From contig DASZTS010000095.1 in NCBI GenBank assembly GCA_035547915.1, positions 62,001-126,000 of the forward strand: 64,000 nt of DNA, in the 5' to 3' direction. Of this stretch, positions 17,725 to 25,942 are shown piece after piece. Origin of the DNA: DASSFG01 sp035547915 (GTDB lineage: Bacteria; Planctomycetota; Planctomycetia; Pirellulales; JAICIG01). The notes beneath the pieces were generated by a model. The model was not told the origin of the DNA, ran no database searches, and was given only the letters and a program-made list of their open reading frames with translations. How positions within the stretch are numbered: the first letter of the stretch is position 1; every line of letters begins with the position of its first letter. The position numbers and the translations under genes are program-made.

Positions 17725-20025
17725 ATGAGCCTCTCATCACGCTGCCACCGATCGACAAGGACGTACAGTCGTGGCTCGGCTTCGGCGATGGCGCGGCGCC
17801 TGGCTGAGGATTTCGAGCTGCGTTGGACCGAGCCGGGCGAGAAGTTCGGCGAATTCGAGTTGCTCGACCAGCTCGGTCACGGCGCCCATGGTCGCGTTTA
17901 TCTGGCGCGGCAACCCTCCCTCGCCGACCGGCCGGTGGTCTTGAAGTTAGCTTCGCTCACCGGGCAGGAGCACCTCTCGCTCGCCCGTTTGCAGCATACC
18001 TACATCATGCCGCTCTACTGGGCGCAAGACGACGCGGCCGCGGGCCTGCGCGCCCTGTGCATGCCCCACTTCGGCGGCGCCAGCCTGTCGAAGCTTCTGC
18101 ACCGGCTGGAAGGAGTGCCTCCGGCCAAGCGCACGGGCCGCCATCTGCTCGAGGCGCTGATGGCCGAATCGGAGGGACAGCGGTTGGCGCCCCCCGTCCA
18201 GGGACCGGCCTGTGTGGCGATGGAAAAGGCCAGCTACGTGGAAGCGATTTGCACCATCGGCGCCTGCGTGGCCGAAGCGCTCGATTATGCCCACCAACGC
18301 AACGTCGTCCACCACGACATCAAGCCCTCGAACGTGTTGATCTCGGCCGACGGCCAGCCGCTCTTGCTCGACTTTCACCTGGCCCAGCCTGCCCTCGAGG
18401 CCGGCACCGTCAGCGTGCCGTGGCTGGGGGGCACTCCCGATTACATGGCTCCGGAGCAGGAGGCCGCCCTCAACGCCATCGACCGCCAAGAGGCGATTCC
18501 CAAGCGGGTCGATGGCCTGGCCGATGTGTATGCCCTGGGCTTGTTGCTCTGTGAATCGTTGGGCGGCCGGCACCCGCCCGCCGGCGAACATCCGGCGCGA
18601 TGGCTGCGCAAGCAAAATGGGCACGTTGGTGCCGCGCTTGGCGACTTGATTGCCAAGTGCATGTCCCACGATCCGGCCACCCGTTATCCCAGCGCCGGTG
18701 CCGCGGGGGCCGATCTACGCCGTCACCTGGCCAACCAATCGCTCCTACATGTCGCCAATCGCAGTCTGCGCGAGCGATGGTCGAAGTGGCGCCGCCGGCG
18801 TCCGTACGCCCTGACCGGCATGTTCTTGTGTTTGGCACTGGTCGCATCGTGCCTGGCCACGACCGTCACCGTTCGTCAACGCTGGCACGAGGCGGAGCGG
18901 TCGCTCGAAGAAGCCCAGATTGAAATCGATGCCGGACGATTCCAATGGGCGACCATGGCTCTGGAGCGGGGCCGCAACCTGGCCGCCCAACTGCCGTGGC
19001 GTAGCAAGCTGCGTGAGGACCTCGAAGCGGCCGCGGCGGTAGCAAACCAAGGTCACCAGGTGCAACAACTGCACACCGTGGTCGAAAAGTTCCGCGCATT
19101 ATACGGTGTCGACGATTGGTCGAGGCAGCAGACCCAGCAACTCGAATCGGATGCCCGGCGCATTTGGGTTCTACGTCGCACGATCGTGGCCCGCGTGGCA
19201 CCGCATCACTACTGGTCGGAATCGCAGGCCAAACAGGACCTGATCGACTTGGCCATCTTCCTGGCCAACCTGCATCTGGCGGTTGCTCCGGAAAGGGAAC
19301 GCATGCAGGCTACGCGAGACGGCCTCGACATGTTGCGCGAGGTGGAATACCTGGTGGCCGCTCGGCGCCTGGTGCTATGCCGCGAACAGGAGCGGTTTGC
19401 TCGGTTGGTCGGAGACGAAGCGCTGGCCTCGGCAGCGGTGGAAAAAGCGAAGTCGCTCGAGCCGGCGTCTGCCTGGGAACATTATGCCTTGGGGCGCGCG
19501 GCGTTTACTGCCGGCGACATCGAGCAGGCTGACGAACATTTCCGCGCGGCGGTCGATCTCTATCCCAACGAACTGTGGCCCAACTTCTACCACGGTCGCG
19601 CCGCCTATGAATTGAAACAGTACGAAGAGGCGAAGACCGCCTTTGCGATCTGCATCGCGCTGGCACCGCGGGCCTGGTCCTATCACTATCGCGGATTGGC
19701 CAACCTGCGACTCGGACAGCCCGCCCTGGCGCGCTCCGATTTCGACCGCGCGATCGAACTCGACCCACATCTGGGCCTCGCGGCGTTCGACCGTGGAATG
19801 CTTTCGTACGGCGAACAGCACTACGACGACGCGCTGGCTGATTTCGATCGTGCGAGCAAGGCCGGCGCCGATGCGGCTTCCGTCGCTTATGCCAAGGCGC
19901 TTGTATTCTCGGCGATGGGCGAACGCGAATCGGCCTTGCAGCAGCTCGAACAGCTCTTCTCGCTGCAACCTGCGCACGAAGCCGGGCAAATGTTGGCGCG
20001 TTCGCTCGAAGAAGCGAGCCGATAG
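17725..20025 (+). CDS. Membrane Ser/Thr protein kinase with C-terminal TPR repeats
   Basis: 766 aa from the ATG at 17725, preceded by AAGG; a TTG at 17617 would add 36 unlikely residues. The kinase fold shows the glycine loop LGHGAHGRVYLARQ, a lysine in VVLKLAS (about K74), HHDIKPSN (catalytic D about 198), DFH (about D216) and PDYMAPEQ. HHD and DFH replace the usual HRD and DFG, as I recall for some planctomycete kinases; catalysis is still plausible because the key K, D, N and D are kept. One membrane helix (about 362-381) separates the kinase from the C-terminal half, which has at least three TPR units (WEHYALGRAAFTAGDIEQA, YHYRGLANLRLGQPA, AFDRGMLSYGEQHYDDA). The target is unknown. Confidence 0.87.
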   Translation: MSLSSRCHRSTRTYSRGSASAMARRLAEDFELRWTEPGEKFGEFELLDQLGHGAHGRVYLARQPSLADRPVVLKLASLTGQEHLSLARLQHTYIMPLYWAQDDAAAGLRALCMPHFGGASLSKLLHRLEGVPPAKRTGRHLLEALMAESEGQRLAPPVQGPACVAMEKASYVEAICTIGACVAEALDYAHQRNVVHHDIKPSNVLISADGQPLLLDFHLAQPALEAGTVSVPWLGGTPDYMAPEQEAALNAIDRQEAIPKRVDGLADVYALGLLLCESLGGRHPPAGEHPARWLRKQNGHVGAALGDLIAKCMSHDPATRYPSAGAAGADLRRHLANQSLLHVANRSLRERWSKWRRRRPYALTGMFLCLALVASCLATTVTVRQRWHEAERSLEEAQIEIDAGRFQWATMALERGRNLAAQLPWRSKLREDLEAAAAVANQGHQVQQLHTVVEKFRALYGVDDWSRQQTQQLESDARRIWVLRRTIVARVAPHHYWSESQAKQDLIDLAIFLANLHLAVAPERERMQATRDGLDMLREVEYLVAARRLVLCREQERFARLVGDEALASAAVEKAKSLEPASAWEHYALGRAAFTAGDIEQADEHFRAAVDLYPNELWPNFYHGRAAYELKQYEEAKTAFAICIALAPRAWSYHYRGLANLRLGQPALARSDFDRAIELDPHLGLAAFDRGMLSYGEQHYDDALADFDRASKAGADAASVAYAKALVFSAMGERESALQQLEQLFSLQPAHEAGQMLARSLEEASR

Positions 20026-20130
20026 CGTCAGTCGATCATTCCGCGCAGCAGGCACTGAATAGCCTCCGGCCACGCGCCCAGCCGAGAATGCCCCCACGCC
20101 GGGCGCTGATTGCTGCCTGGCTTTTTCCAA

Positions 20131-20230
20131 GAGCGGCTGACAAAACCCGGAAGCCCGAGCGCAGAGGGAAAAAATCGGCCGTGAAACGCCGTTTTCGGAA
20201 GCCCGGGCCGGTTTTGTCGGTTGCTCCAAG
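20131..20230 (+). repeat. Fold-back intergenic repeat, copy A
   Basis: About 100 bp, one of three related copies (others near 24022-24123 and 51919-52016). It opens with GGCTGACAAAACC and closes with GGTTTTGTCGGTTGCTC, so the ends are inverted repeats of each other. The centre carries AAAATCGG...GTGAAACGCCG, the degenerate form of a hairpin that is perfect in copy B. It lies 105 bases after the kinase stop codon and contains no gene. It may be a non-autonomous mobile element or a repeated terminator. Confidence 0.7.
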
Positions 20231-20282
20231 CTATCCAAACGCGCAGCGCGAAACCGGTGTATTTCGTCGCGGTCGCGTCACA

Positions 20283-20444
20283 ACAGCACAGTCCACCTGC
20301 TATGCCAACCTTTTCTTCCAAGGTAACCTGAATCAGGCGGCCATCGATGGCGCCATCGCTCAAGTGCAAAAGTTGAACGGCCGTCATCTGAATACCACCG
20401 AAGCGCTGGTGAGCTTGCTCTCCGGCGACCAATACTACGGTTAG
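20283..20444 (+). pseudogene. C-terminal fragment resembling DUF4214-type secreted proteins
   Basis: A protein-like tail (NLFFQGNLNQAAIDGAIAQ..., ending ALVSLLSGDQYYG) lies in a frame that upstream becomes arginine-rich and runs through repeat copy A. The ending resembles the ALVSSAEYY end of the 14252 protein and other DUF4214 units. No plausible start or signal peptide precedes it, so it looks like the surviving 3' end of a gene disrupted at or near the repeat. The stop codon is one base before the deacetylase start at 20446. Confidence 0.35.
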
Positions 20445-20445
20445 C

Positions 20446-21387
20446 ATGACACTGCTTTATTACGACCGCCGGTTTCTCGACCACGATACCGGCTCGCACC
20501 CCGAGCGGCCGCTCCGGTTGATCCGGACGATCGATCATCTGGAACACGCCGGGCTTGTGGCTCAGTGCGCTCGGCCCGATTGGGCGCCCGTCACGATCGA
20601 TCGGCTGGCCCGCGTCCACGACCGCGGCTACGCCGAAGCTGTGACGGAGTTTGCACGGCAGGGCGGAGGACAGATCGAGGCCGACACGGTCATGAGCGAG
20701 GCGTCCTGCGATGTCGCCCTCTTGGCGGCGGGAGCGGTCTGCGACGCCGTCGAGCGCGTCGTGCGAGGCGAAGATCGCCGCGCGCTATGCCTGGTGCGTC
20801 CGCCCGGCCATCACGCCTTGCCCGACGGGGCGATGGGATTCTGCTTGTTCAACAACGTCGCCATCGCCGCCCGCACGGCCGTGGCGGAACTTGGCCTCGA
20901 TCGGGTGCTGATCGTCGATTGGGACGTACACCACGGCAACGGCACGCAGGATATCTTCTGGCGAGATGGCCAGGTTGGCTTCTTTTCCATCCATCGCTGG
21001 CCTTTCTATCCGGGCACCGGTCGGGCCAACGAGACGGGCACCGGACCGGGCTTGGGCGCCACGATGAACCTGCCGATCGAATTCGGCATCGCCCGGCGCG
21101 ACTATCTCGACGACTTTCGCACCGGCCTGGAACGATTCGCATCGTACATCAAACCCCAACTCGTGCTCATCAGCGCCGGTTTCGACAGCCATCGCACGGA
21201 TCCGATCGGGTCGTTGGGACTGGAGAGCGAAGATTTCGAGGCATTGACCACGGTCGTGCTCGGCATCGCCGATGCCTTCGCCCAAGGTAAGGTCGTCAGC
21301 GTCCTCGAAGGCGGATACAATCCGCAAGCGTTGGCGGAGTCGGTGGAAATCCACTTAAAGGAATTGCTGAAGCAGGGAGGCTCGTGA
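20446..21387 (+). CDS. Histone deacetylase family protein (zinc amidohydrolase)
   Basis: A 313-aa protein with all arginase/deacetylase landmarks: HPERPLRL near the N-terminus, the histidine pair in RPPGHHA (H122, H123), GFCLFNNVAIA, the zinc ligands D160 and H162 in DWDVHHGNGTQ, and D247 in SAGFDSHRTDP. It ends VLEGGYNP. Bacterial members remove acyl groups from acetyl-polyamines, acetoin-linked substrates or protein lysines in the cytoplasm. It is followed after 28 bases by an acyl-CoA dehydrogenase gene on the same strand, which hints at a link to acyl metabolism, though neither gene fixes the substrate. Confidence 0.92.
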   Translation: MTLLYYDRRFLDHDTGSHPERPLRLIRTIDHLEHAGLVAQCARPDWAPVTIDRLARVHDRGYAEAVTEFARQGGGQIEADTVMSEASCDVALLAAGAVCDAVERVVRGEDRRALCLVRPPGHHALPDGAMGFCLFNNVAIAARTAVAELGLDRVLIVDWDVHHGNGTQDIFWRDGQVGFFSIHRWPFYPGTGRANETGTGPGLGATMNLPIEFGIARRDYLDDFRTGLERFASYIKPQLVLISAGFDSHRTDPIGSLGLESEDFEALTTVVLGIADAFAQGKVVSVLEGGYNPQALAESVEIHLKELLKQGGS

Positions 21388-21415
21388 TCGCCTCCTCGGA
21401 CGGAGAGGTTGAACG

Positions 21416-22597
21416 ATGAACGCCCAGGAAGCCGAGCGGCTGCTCGACGACGTTGAAAACTTCTGCCAAGAACTGCGCCCCGTCGAGGAGTTATGCTACG
21501 TCGAACATCGCCAAAACGAGCAGACGATCGAGTTGGCGAAGAAGTACGACATTCTCGCCATGCCGATACCCGTCGAATACGGGGGCCGCGGGGCCGACGC
21601 GGTGACCTATACGCGGGCGCTCGTCCGTATCGGCCGCGAAGGCACCGGCGTGCGAACCTTCTTTTCCGGTCATACCTCGATCGGCGAGTATCCCATCCTG
21701 CGCTATGGCAACCACGAGCAGAAATCGAATTATCTGCCTCGCGCCGCACGGGGTGAGTGTACGCTCGCCTTCGGTCTCACCGAACCCGACGCCGGATCGA
21801 ACCCCTTGGAGATGACCAGCACCTATCGGCGCGAGGGGGGCCGCTTTCTTCTGAACGGCGTGAAATACCTGATCAGCAACGGCGCGATCGCCGGAGCGGT
21901 CGTCGTGTTCGCGTATCCCGCGGAAAGCGATGGGGCGCGGAAGCGGATGAGCGCCTTCATCGTCGATACCGCGGGAGAGACGTTCGAAACGGAAGACCTG
22001 CCCGCCAAGCTGGGTATGTTCACGGCCAACACCGGCATGTTTCAGATGACGGATCACCCGGTGCCTCTGGGCAACCTACTGGGTAAAGAAGGCGATGGGT
22101 TCCGCATCGCGATGGGTACGCTCGTATCGGGCCGGCTGAGCGTCGCCGCCGGTTGTGTGGGCGTGATCGAGGATTGCCTGACCGAGGTGCTCGACTACGC
22201 CAAATCGCGACAGCAGCACGGGAAGGCGATCGCGCGTCACCAACTCGTCCAGGACCATATCGCCGCGATCGAAATGCACCGTGCCGCCAGCACAGCCATG
22301 GTCGAGCGCGCGGCTCGCGCGAAGCAGGCGACCGACGAATCGCCGACCGATGTGGAACTGGCTCGCCAGGCAGATTTGCACGTGGCGCAAGCCAAGCTCT
22401 TCGCCAGCAATGCGGCCTGGGATGCGGCCGACCGCTCCGTGCAGGTCTTCGGCGGCCGCGGTTTTTCGGAATTGTATCGCGTCGGCCGGCATTTGCAGGA
22501 CGTGCGCGTCTGCCGCATCTACGAAGGGACCGACGAGATCCTCAAGCTCAAGATCGCGGCGGCCCTGTTAGGCAAGGAATACGAGGCGTTCAAGTAG
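21416..22597 (+). CDS. Acyl-CoA dehydrogenase
   Basis: The 393-aa flavoprotein has the usual three-part layout. The N-terminal helices end with the FAD/substrate loop FGLTEPDAGSNP. The middle beta domain has YLISNGAIAGAVVVFA, and the C-terminal helices have RQQHGKAIARHQLVQDHIA, VQVFGGRGF and RIYEGTDEILKLKIA. The glutamate in YEGTDE is at the position of the catalytic base in many family members. It oxidises an acyl-CoA at the alpha-beta bond and passes electrons to electron-transfer flavoprotein. Chain-length preference cannot be told. It probably forms an operon with the deacetylase gene. Its last 8 bases overlap the stop end of the convergent CoxG-like gene. Confidence 0.93.
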   Translation: MNAQEAERLLDDVENFCQELRPVEELCYVEHRQNEQTIELAKKYDILAMPIPVEYGGRGADAVTYTRALVRIGREGTGVRTFFSGHTSIGEYPILRYGNHEQKSNYLPRAARGECTLAFGLTEPDAGSNPLEMTSTYRREGGRFLLNGVKYLISNGAIAGAVVVFAYPAESDGARKRMSAFIVDTAGETFETEDLPAKLGMFTANTGMFQMTDHPVPLGNLLGKEGDGFRIAMGTLVSGRLSVAAGCVGVIEDCLTEVLDYAKSRQQHGKAIARHQLVQDHIAAIEMHRAASTAMVERAARAKQATDESPTDVELARQADLHVAQAKLFASNAAWDAADRSVQVFGGRGFSELYRVGRHLQDVRVCRIYEGTDEILKLKIAAALLGKEYEAFK

Positions 22598-23057
22598 CCG
22601 TTCCCTCGCCAAGCCTCTCGCGCACGCTTTGCCATCCCTGCCGGATGATCTTATCGGCGGCGCCGGTGATCAGTCCGGATGGTACGCTGGCCATCAGCCC
22701 GCCCATCTGGTCGACGCGCGCCGTCCAACGCAGCCGCGAGCCGCTTTCCGCCGGCTCGATCGTCAGGGCCGACGAAACCTCCAGAGAAACCCCGATGCCC
22801 TGACCGGCGATACGCATCGTCGCCGACCGCGGCGGTACGATGTCGGCCAACGAGATGGTCAATCGCAGGGTCGCCCGCAAGAACGAGAAGCGAGGCTTGA
22901 CGACGCACTTGAGGGTTGCGGGGTCGGGCCGTTCCGAACTAACCAGATCGGGAACGGTGGCCGCCATCACATCCAGGTCGGTGAGCACCGCAAAAACCCT
23001 TTCGGGCGGAGCCGCAAAAAGCTCCTCGCCGCCGAATTGGATAGGATCGCTGGCCAT
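22590..23057 (-). CDS. CoxG-like SRPBCC family protein
   Basis: 155 aa. The START/SRPBCC fold is recognised by the opening GGEELFAAPPERVFAVLTDLDVMAATVP and the later CoxG-like pattern SALTIEPAESGSRLRWTARVDQMGGLMASV. CoxG proteins are best known beside carbon monoxide dehydrogenase genes, where they help place the enzyme at the membrane, but many standalone members exist. No molybdenum hydroxylase gene is adjacent, so the role here is open. The gene converges on the acyl-CoA dehydrogenase gene with an 8-base overlap. Confidence 0.78.
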   Translation of the reverse strand: MASDPIQFGGEELFAAPPERVFAVLTDLDVMAATVPDLVSSERPDPATLKCVVKPRFSFLRATLRLTISLADIVPPRSATMRIAGQGIGVSLEVSSALTIEPAESGSRLRWTARVDQMGGLMASVPSGLITGAADKIIRQGWQSVRERLGEGTAT

Positions 23058-23145
23058 GGCATCATCATACCCGGCAGCATGGCGTGTTGGTCAACCGCCC
23101 TCCTCTGCACGTTTGACAGCCAAAAAACCGCAAGCTCTTTCCGGC

Positions 23146-23925
23146 TTACGCGGCCGCCGACCGCAGGATCGATCGCGCCGCGGTCGCAGAGCGATTGGTT
23201 TGCAGACACGCCGCGAAGCCCGTAAGGGTTTCCAAACGAACGGCGCCTTCGCTGCGTCTCCGACTCAGGTGCTCGAAAAGCCTCGACGCTTGGCGATCTT
23301 GCGAGACAAGTAATCCAGCAGAGGCGACCACGATCGCCAAACCACCCTTGCGAGACGATCGGTCAATCATGCGCTCGGCACCGCGAACGCCATCGCGGTC
23401 GAGGTCGATGCCAGCAGCCACTTCCCAAAGTCCCCACCGCAACGTTCGCACAGGCGTCGGAGGGACGCTCGAACGCAGCCGTGGCCACCAACCGCGAACG
23501 GTCTGTCCTTGCGTTCGGCTTTCGCTGACACACACCATCTGGATCCCATACTTGACCAACAGATCGTCGTGGGCCCCGATCGCACCTTGCCGCAGTACGA
23601 GGGCTGCGGGATGCAAACCTGCCGCATCGAGTCGGGCGAGGCTCTCTTTCAGGCCGTCTGTAAACGCTCGCCGATTGGCTCCGGCCCAATCTGCATGGGC
23701 GACGAGGGCCACATCGTCCGACTCGCGTCCGTCGGGCCTTGGCCGGACGTTCTCCACCTGATCCGCATTAATGCCCCACGTTACCGGAATCTCCGCCTCT
23801 GCCAAAGACTGTCGCAAGTTGTCGAAGCGGTCTGAAGCCATGTTCTCGCGTGACTTCCCCACCTGGCCGTGATCTGTCAGATCGATCGTAAGGATGCACA
23901 CGCCGGTTTCAGCCGATCGCGACAT
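23146..23925 (-). CDS. Polysaccharide-deacetylase-like (NodB-fold) hypothetical protein
   Basis: 259 aa from the ATG at 23925 (MSRSAETGVCILTIDLTDHGQ); the open frame extends to 24057, but those residues overlap repeat copy B and are not protein-like. The pattern of strand, ITWG-like turn (IPVTWGINADQ), histidine plus acidic residue (VALVAHADWAG) and later RQGAIGAHDDLLVKYGIQMV resembles the irregular barrel of polysaccharide deacetylases, but the standard zinc triad is not evident. It may be a non-catalytic relative. The gene is alone on its strand, with repeat copy B just upstream. Confidence 0.5.
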   Translation of the reverse strand: MSRSAETGVCILTIDLTDHGQVGKSRENMASDRFDNLRQSLAEAEIPVTWGINADQVENVRPRPDGRESDDVALVAHADWAGANRRAFTDGLKESLARLDAAGLHPAALVLRQGAIGAHDDLLVKYGIQMVCVSESRTQGQTVRGWWPRLRSSVPPTPVRTLRWGLWEVAAGIDLDRDGVRGAERMIDRSSRKGGLAIVVASAGLLVSQDRQASRLFEHLSRRRSEGAVRLETLTGFAACLQTNRSATAARSILRSAAA

Positions 23926-24021
23926 AACCCGGAGCCTCCATTGGCCATGAAATTGCAAAATCCAACTGCGCTTGCCATGCATGATGGCACCGCCGAACTT
24001 TCGCATACGGCGGTCGCGCGG

Positions 24022-24123
24022 TCTTAGAGAAACCGACAAAAACGGATCGCGCTCCACAAAATCGGCGTTTCACCGCCGATTTTTCGCCCACGGCGCTCCG
24101 GCTTCCCGGTTTTGTCAGCCGCC
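24022..24123 (-). repeat. Fold-back intergenic repeat, copy B
   Basis: The best-formed copy of the repeat family. On the minus strand it begins GGCGGCTGACAAAACCGG and ends CCGTTTTTGTCGG, giving inverted ends that match at 10 of 11 positions. The centre is a perfect 10-bp hairpin, AAAATCGGCG / CGCCGATTTT with a 6-base loop (24058-24083). It sits between two minus-strand genes, downstream of the CobA-HemD gene. The rest of the interval 23926-24292 shows no gene; a promoter for the gene starting at 23925 must lie in or beside the repeat. Confidence 0.75.
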
Positions 24124-24292
24124 CTTTACCCAACTGGGTTTCTTCGAGGCTGACGAGAAGCCGTTTCAGCGATCGAAGAGATCGCCGTCCGCCGAGCGGT
24201 TCATTGGCAGGCTTTAAAGAGATTCGGCAACCGCTCGCCCCGGACTCGATGAAACCGGAGTCTCCCAAGGTGGGCGGACTTTGACTCCTAGG

Positions 24293-25816
24293 TCATCCGT
24301 TCCGCCGAGAGCAACTCAGAACGGCCTCGACGACACCGTCCATCGTGTAAATCGCTGCTTCGGAGGCTGGCTCGAAACCGAGCTCTCGCAGCGTCGCCGA
24401 CGTGACCGGGCTGATCGACGCCAGCCGGGCCGACCGCAAACTTTCGCCGAACAGGGCGGCCAGCGATCGCGCGATGGCCGAACTGGTGACGGTGATCCAA
24501 TCGATGCGGCCCTGTCGGAGTAACTCGGCAATTTCCCCATCGGGGGCCGACACATCCCGGCTCTGATAGGCCACCACCTGCTCGACGAGAGCACCGGCCT
24601 CGGCCAGCCGCTCGGCCAGTACCTCGCGCCCGCGGCTGGCGCGGACGAGCAACAGACGCTGCCCGACCGCCTGCTCCGCCAAGGTAGCGGCCAACGCCTC
24701 GGCCCGAAATTCCGCAGGCACAAGGTCGGCCTTCAAATGGTATTTGGCCAGTTCTTCGGCCGTACCCGGACCGATCGCCGCCAACCGCAATCCGGCCAGC
24801 ATCCGCAGATCGACGTGCGCCGAACACAACCGGTCGAGCAAGTAGTCGACGCCGTTGGCGCTCGAAAACACTAGCCAATCGAACTGCTGCAAGCGCCGCA
24901 GCGCTCCGTCGACCGCCTCCCAACCGTTCGGCGGACCGATCTCGATGGCCGGCTGTAGCAGCACGTCGGCCCCCAGCGCAGAAAAACGGCGTCGCAGTGG
25001 TTCGCTCTGACCGACCGGTCGCGTGACCAAAACCCTCGTGCCGAACAGGGGCCGGCGCGTGAACCATGAATCCGAGTCGGCAAGAGCGGCGGCCTCGCCC
25101 ACGACGACCAGCGCCGGCGGGCGGATTCGTTCTTCGGCTACGTTTTGCACGATTGTCCCGAGCGTGCAGTGCACGCTCCGTTGGTCGGGCCACGAACACC
25201 GGCGCACGATGACCGCGGGCGTCGCCGGCGACTTTCCCGCGGCGATCAACTGGCCGGTCCAATGTTCGGCCGACGTCACTCCCATGTAGAACACGAGCGT
25301 GCCGGGGAAGGCGGCCAACGCCTGAAAATCGAGCGCTGTTTCGTCCTTGTCGGATTCGTGCCCGGTGACGAGCGCCACGGCCGAGGCTGTGTCGCGGTGG
25401 GTGAGCGGGATTCCCGCGTAACTCGACGCGGCGAGCGCGGCGGTGATTCCGGGAACGACCTCAAACTCGACCCCCGCGGCCCTGAGCGCCGCCGCCTCTT
25501 CGCCAACCCTGGCAAAGATGGCTGGATCGCCCCCCTTGAGTCGCACGACCGCCTTGCCTGCTCGTGCTTCGGCCACGAGCCGCTCGTTCACTTCCTGTTG
25601 CGGCCACACCCGGCCCTGGCCGTGTCGGCCCAGGCAGACCAATTCGGCATGCGGCGAAACATGATCCAGCACCTGCGAATTAACGAGGTAGTCGTAGAGC
25701 ACGATGTCGGCGAGGGCGAGACATTCTGTGCCGCGCACGGTGATCAGTCCTGGATCGCCCGGGCCTGCCCCTACCAGGTAGACTCGGCCGGCGGCTTCAC
25801 GCTGGGAATCGGACAT
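24293..25816 (-). CDS. cobA: Uroporphyrinogen-III methyltransferase / uroporphyrinogen-III synthase fusion (CobA-HemD)
   Basis: A 507-aa fused enzyme. Residues 10-250 are a SUMT domain: VYLVGAGPGDPGLITVRG, LYDYLVN, LGRHGQG, VVRLKGGDPAIFARVGEEA and PGITAALAA, which bind S-adenosylmethionine and the tetrapyrrole. Residues 257-507 are a HemD domain: GTRVLVTRPVGQSEPLRRRF, DWLVFSSANGVDYL, AAIGPGTAEEL and WITVTSSAIARSLAALFG. Together they close hydroxymethylbilane to uroporphyrinogen III and methylate it to precorrin-2, the branch point toward siroheme and cobalamin. No other tetrapyrrole gene is near. It diverges from the TPR gene at 25943, and the shared 126-base gap holds both promoters. Confidence 0.93.
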   Translation of the reverse strand: MSDSQREAAGRVYLVGAGPGDPGLITVRGTECLALADIVLYDYLVNSQVLDHVSPHAELVCLGRHGQGRVWPQQEVNERLVAEARAGKAVVRLKGGDPAIFARVGEEAAALRAAGVEFEVVPGITAALAASSYAGIPLTHRDTASAVALVTGHESDKDETALDFQALAAFPGTLVFYMGVTSAEHWTGQLIAAGKSPATPAVIVRRCSWPDQRSVHCTLGTIVQNVAEERIRPPALVVVGEAAALADSDSWFTRRPLFGTRVLVTRPVGQSEPLRRRFSALGADVLLQPAIEIGPPNGWEAVDGALRRLQQFDWLVFSSANGVDYLLDRLCSAHVDLRMLAGLRLAAIGPGTAEELAKYHLKADLVPAEFRAEALAATLAEQAVGQRLLLVRASRGREVLAERLAEAGALVEQVVAYQSRDVSAPDGEIAELLRQGRIDWITVTSSAIARSLAALFGESLRSARLASISPVTSATLRELGFEPASEAAIYTMDGVVEAVLSCSRRNG

Positions 25817-25942
25817 GGACGGTTTGCGTCGGCGCGTTGTTTTCAGATGTCGACGCGATAAAATACCGGTTGGCCATGAGCGCCTCCTTTCCGCGATCGT
25901 TCCGTCCGGGAGGCGGATCTACTTTTTCGGTCTAGACTGAGT

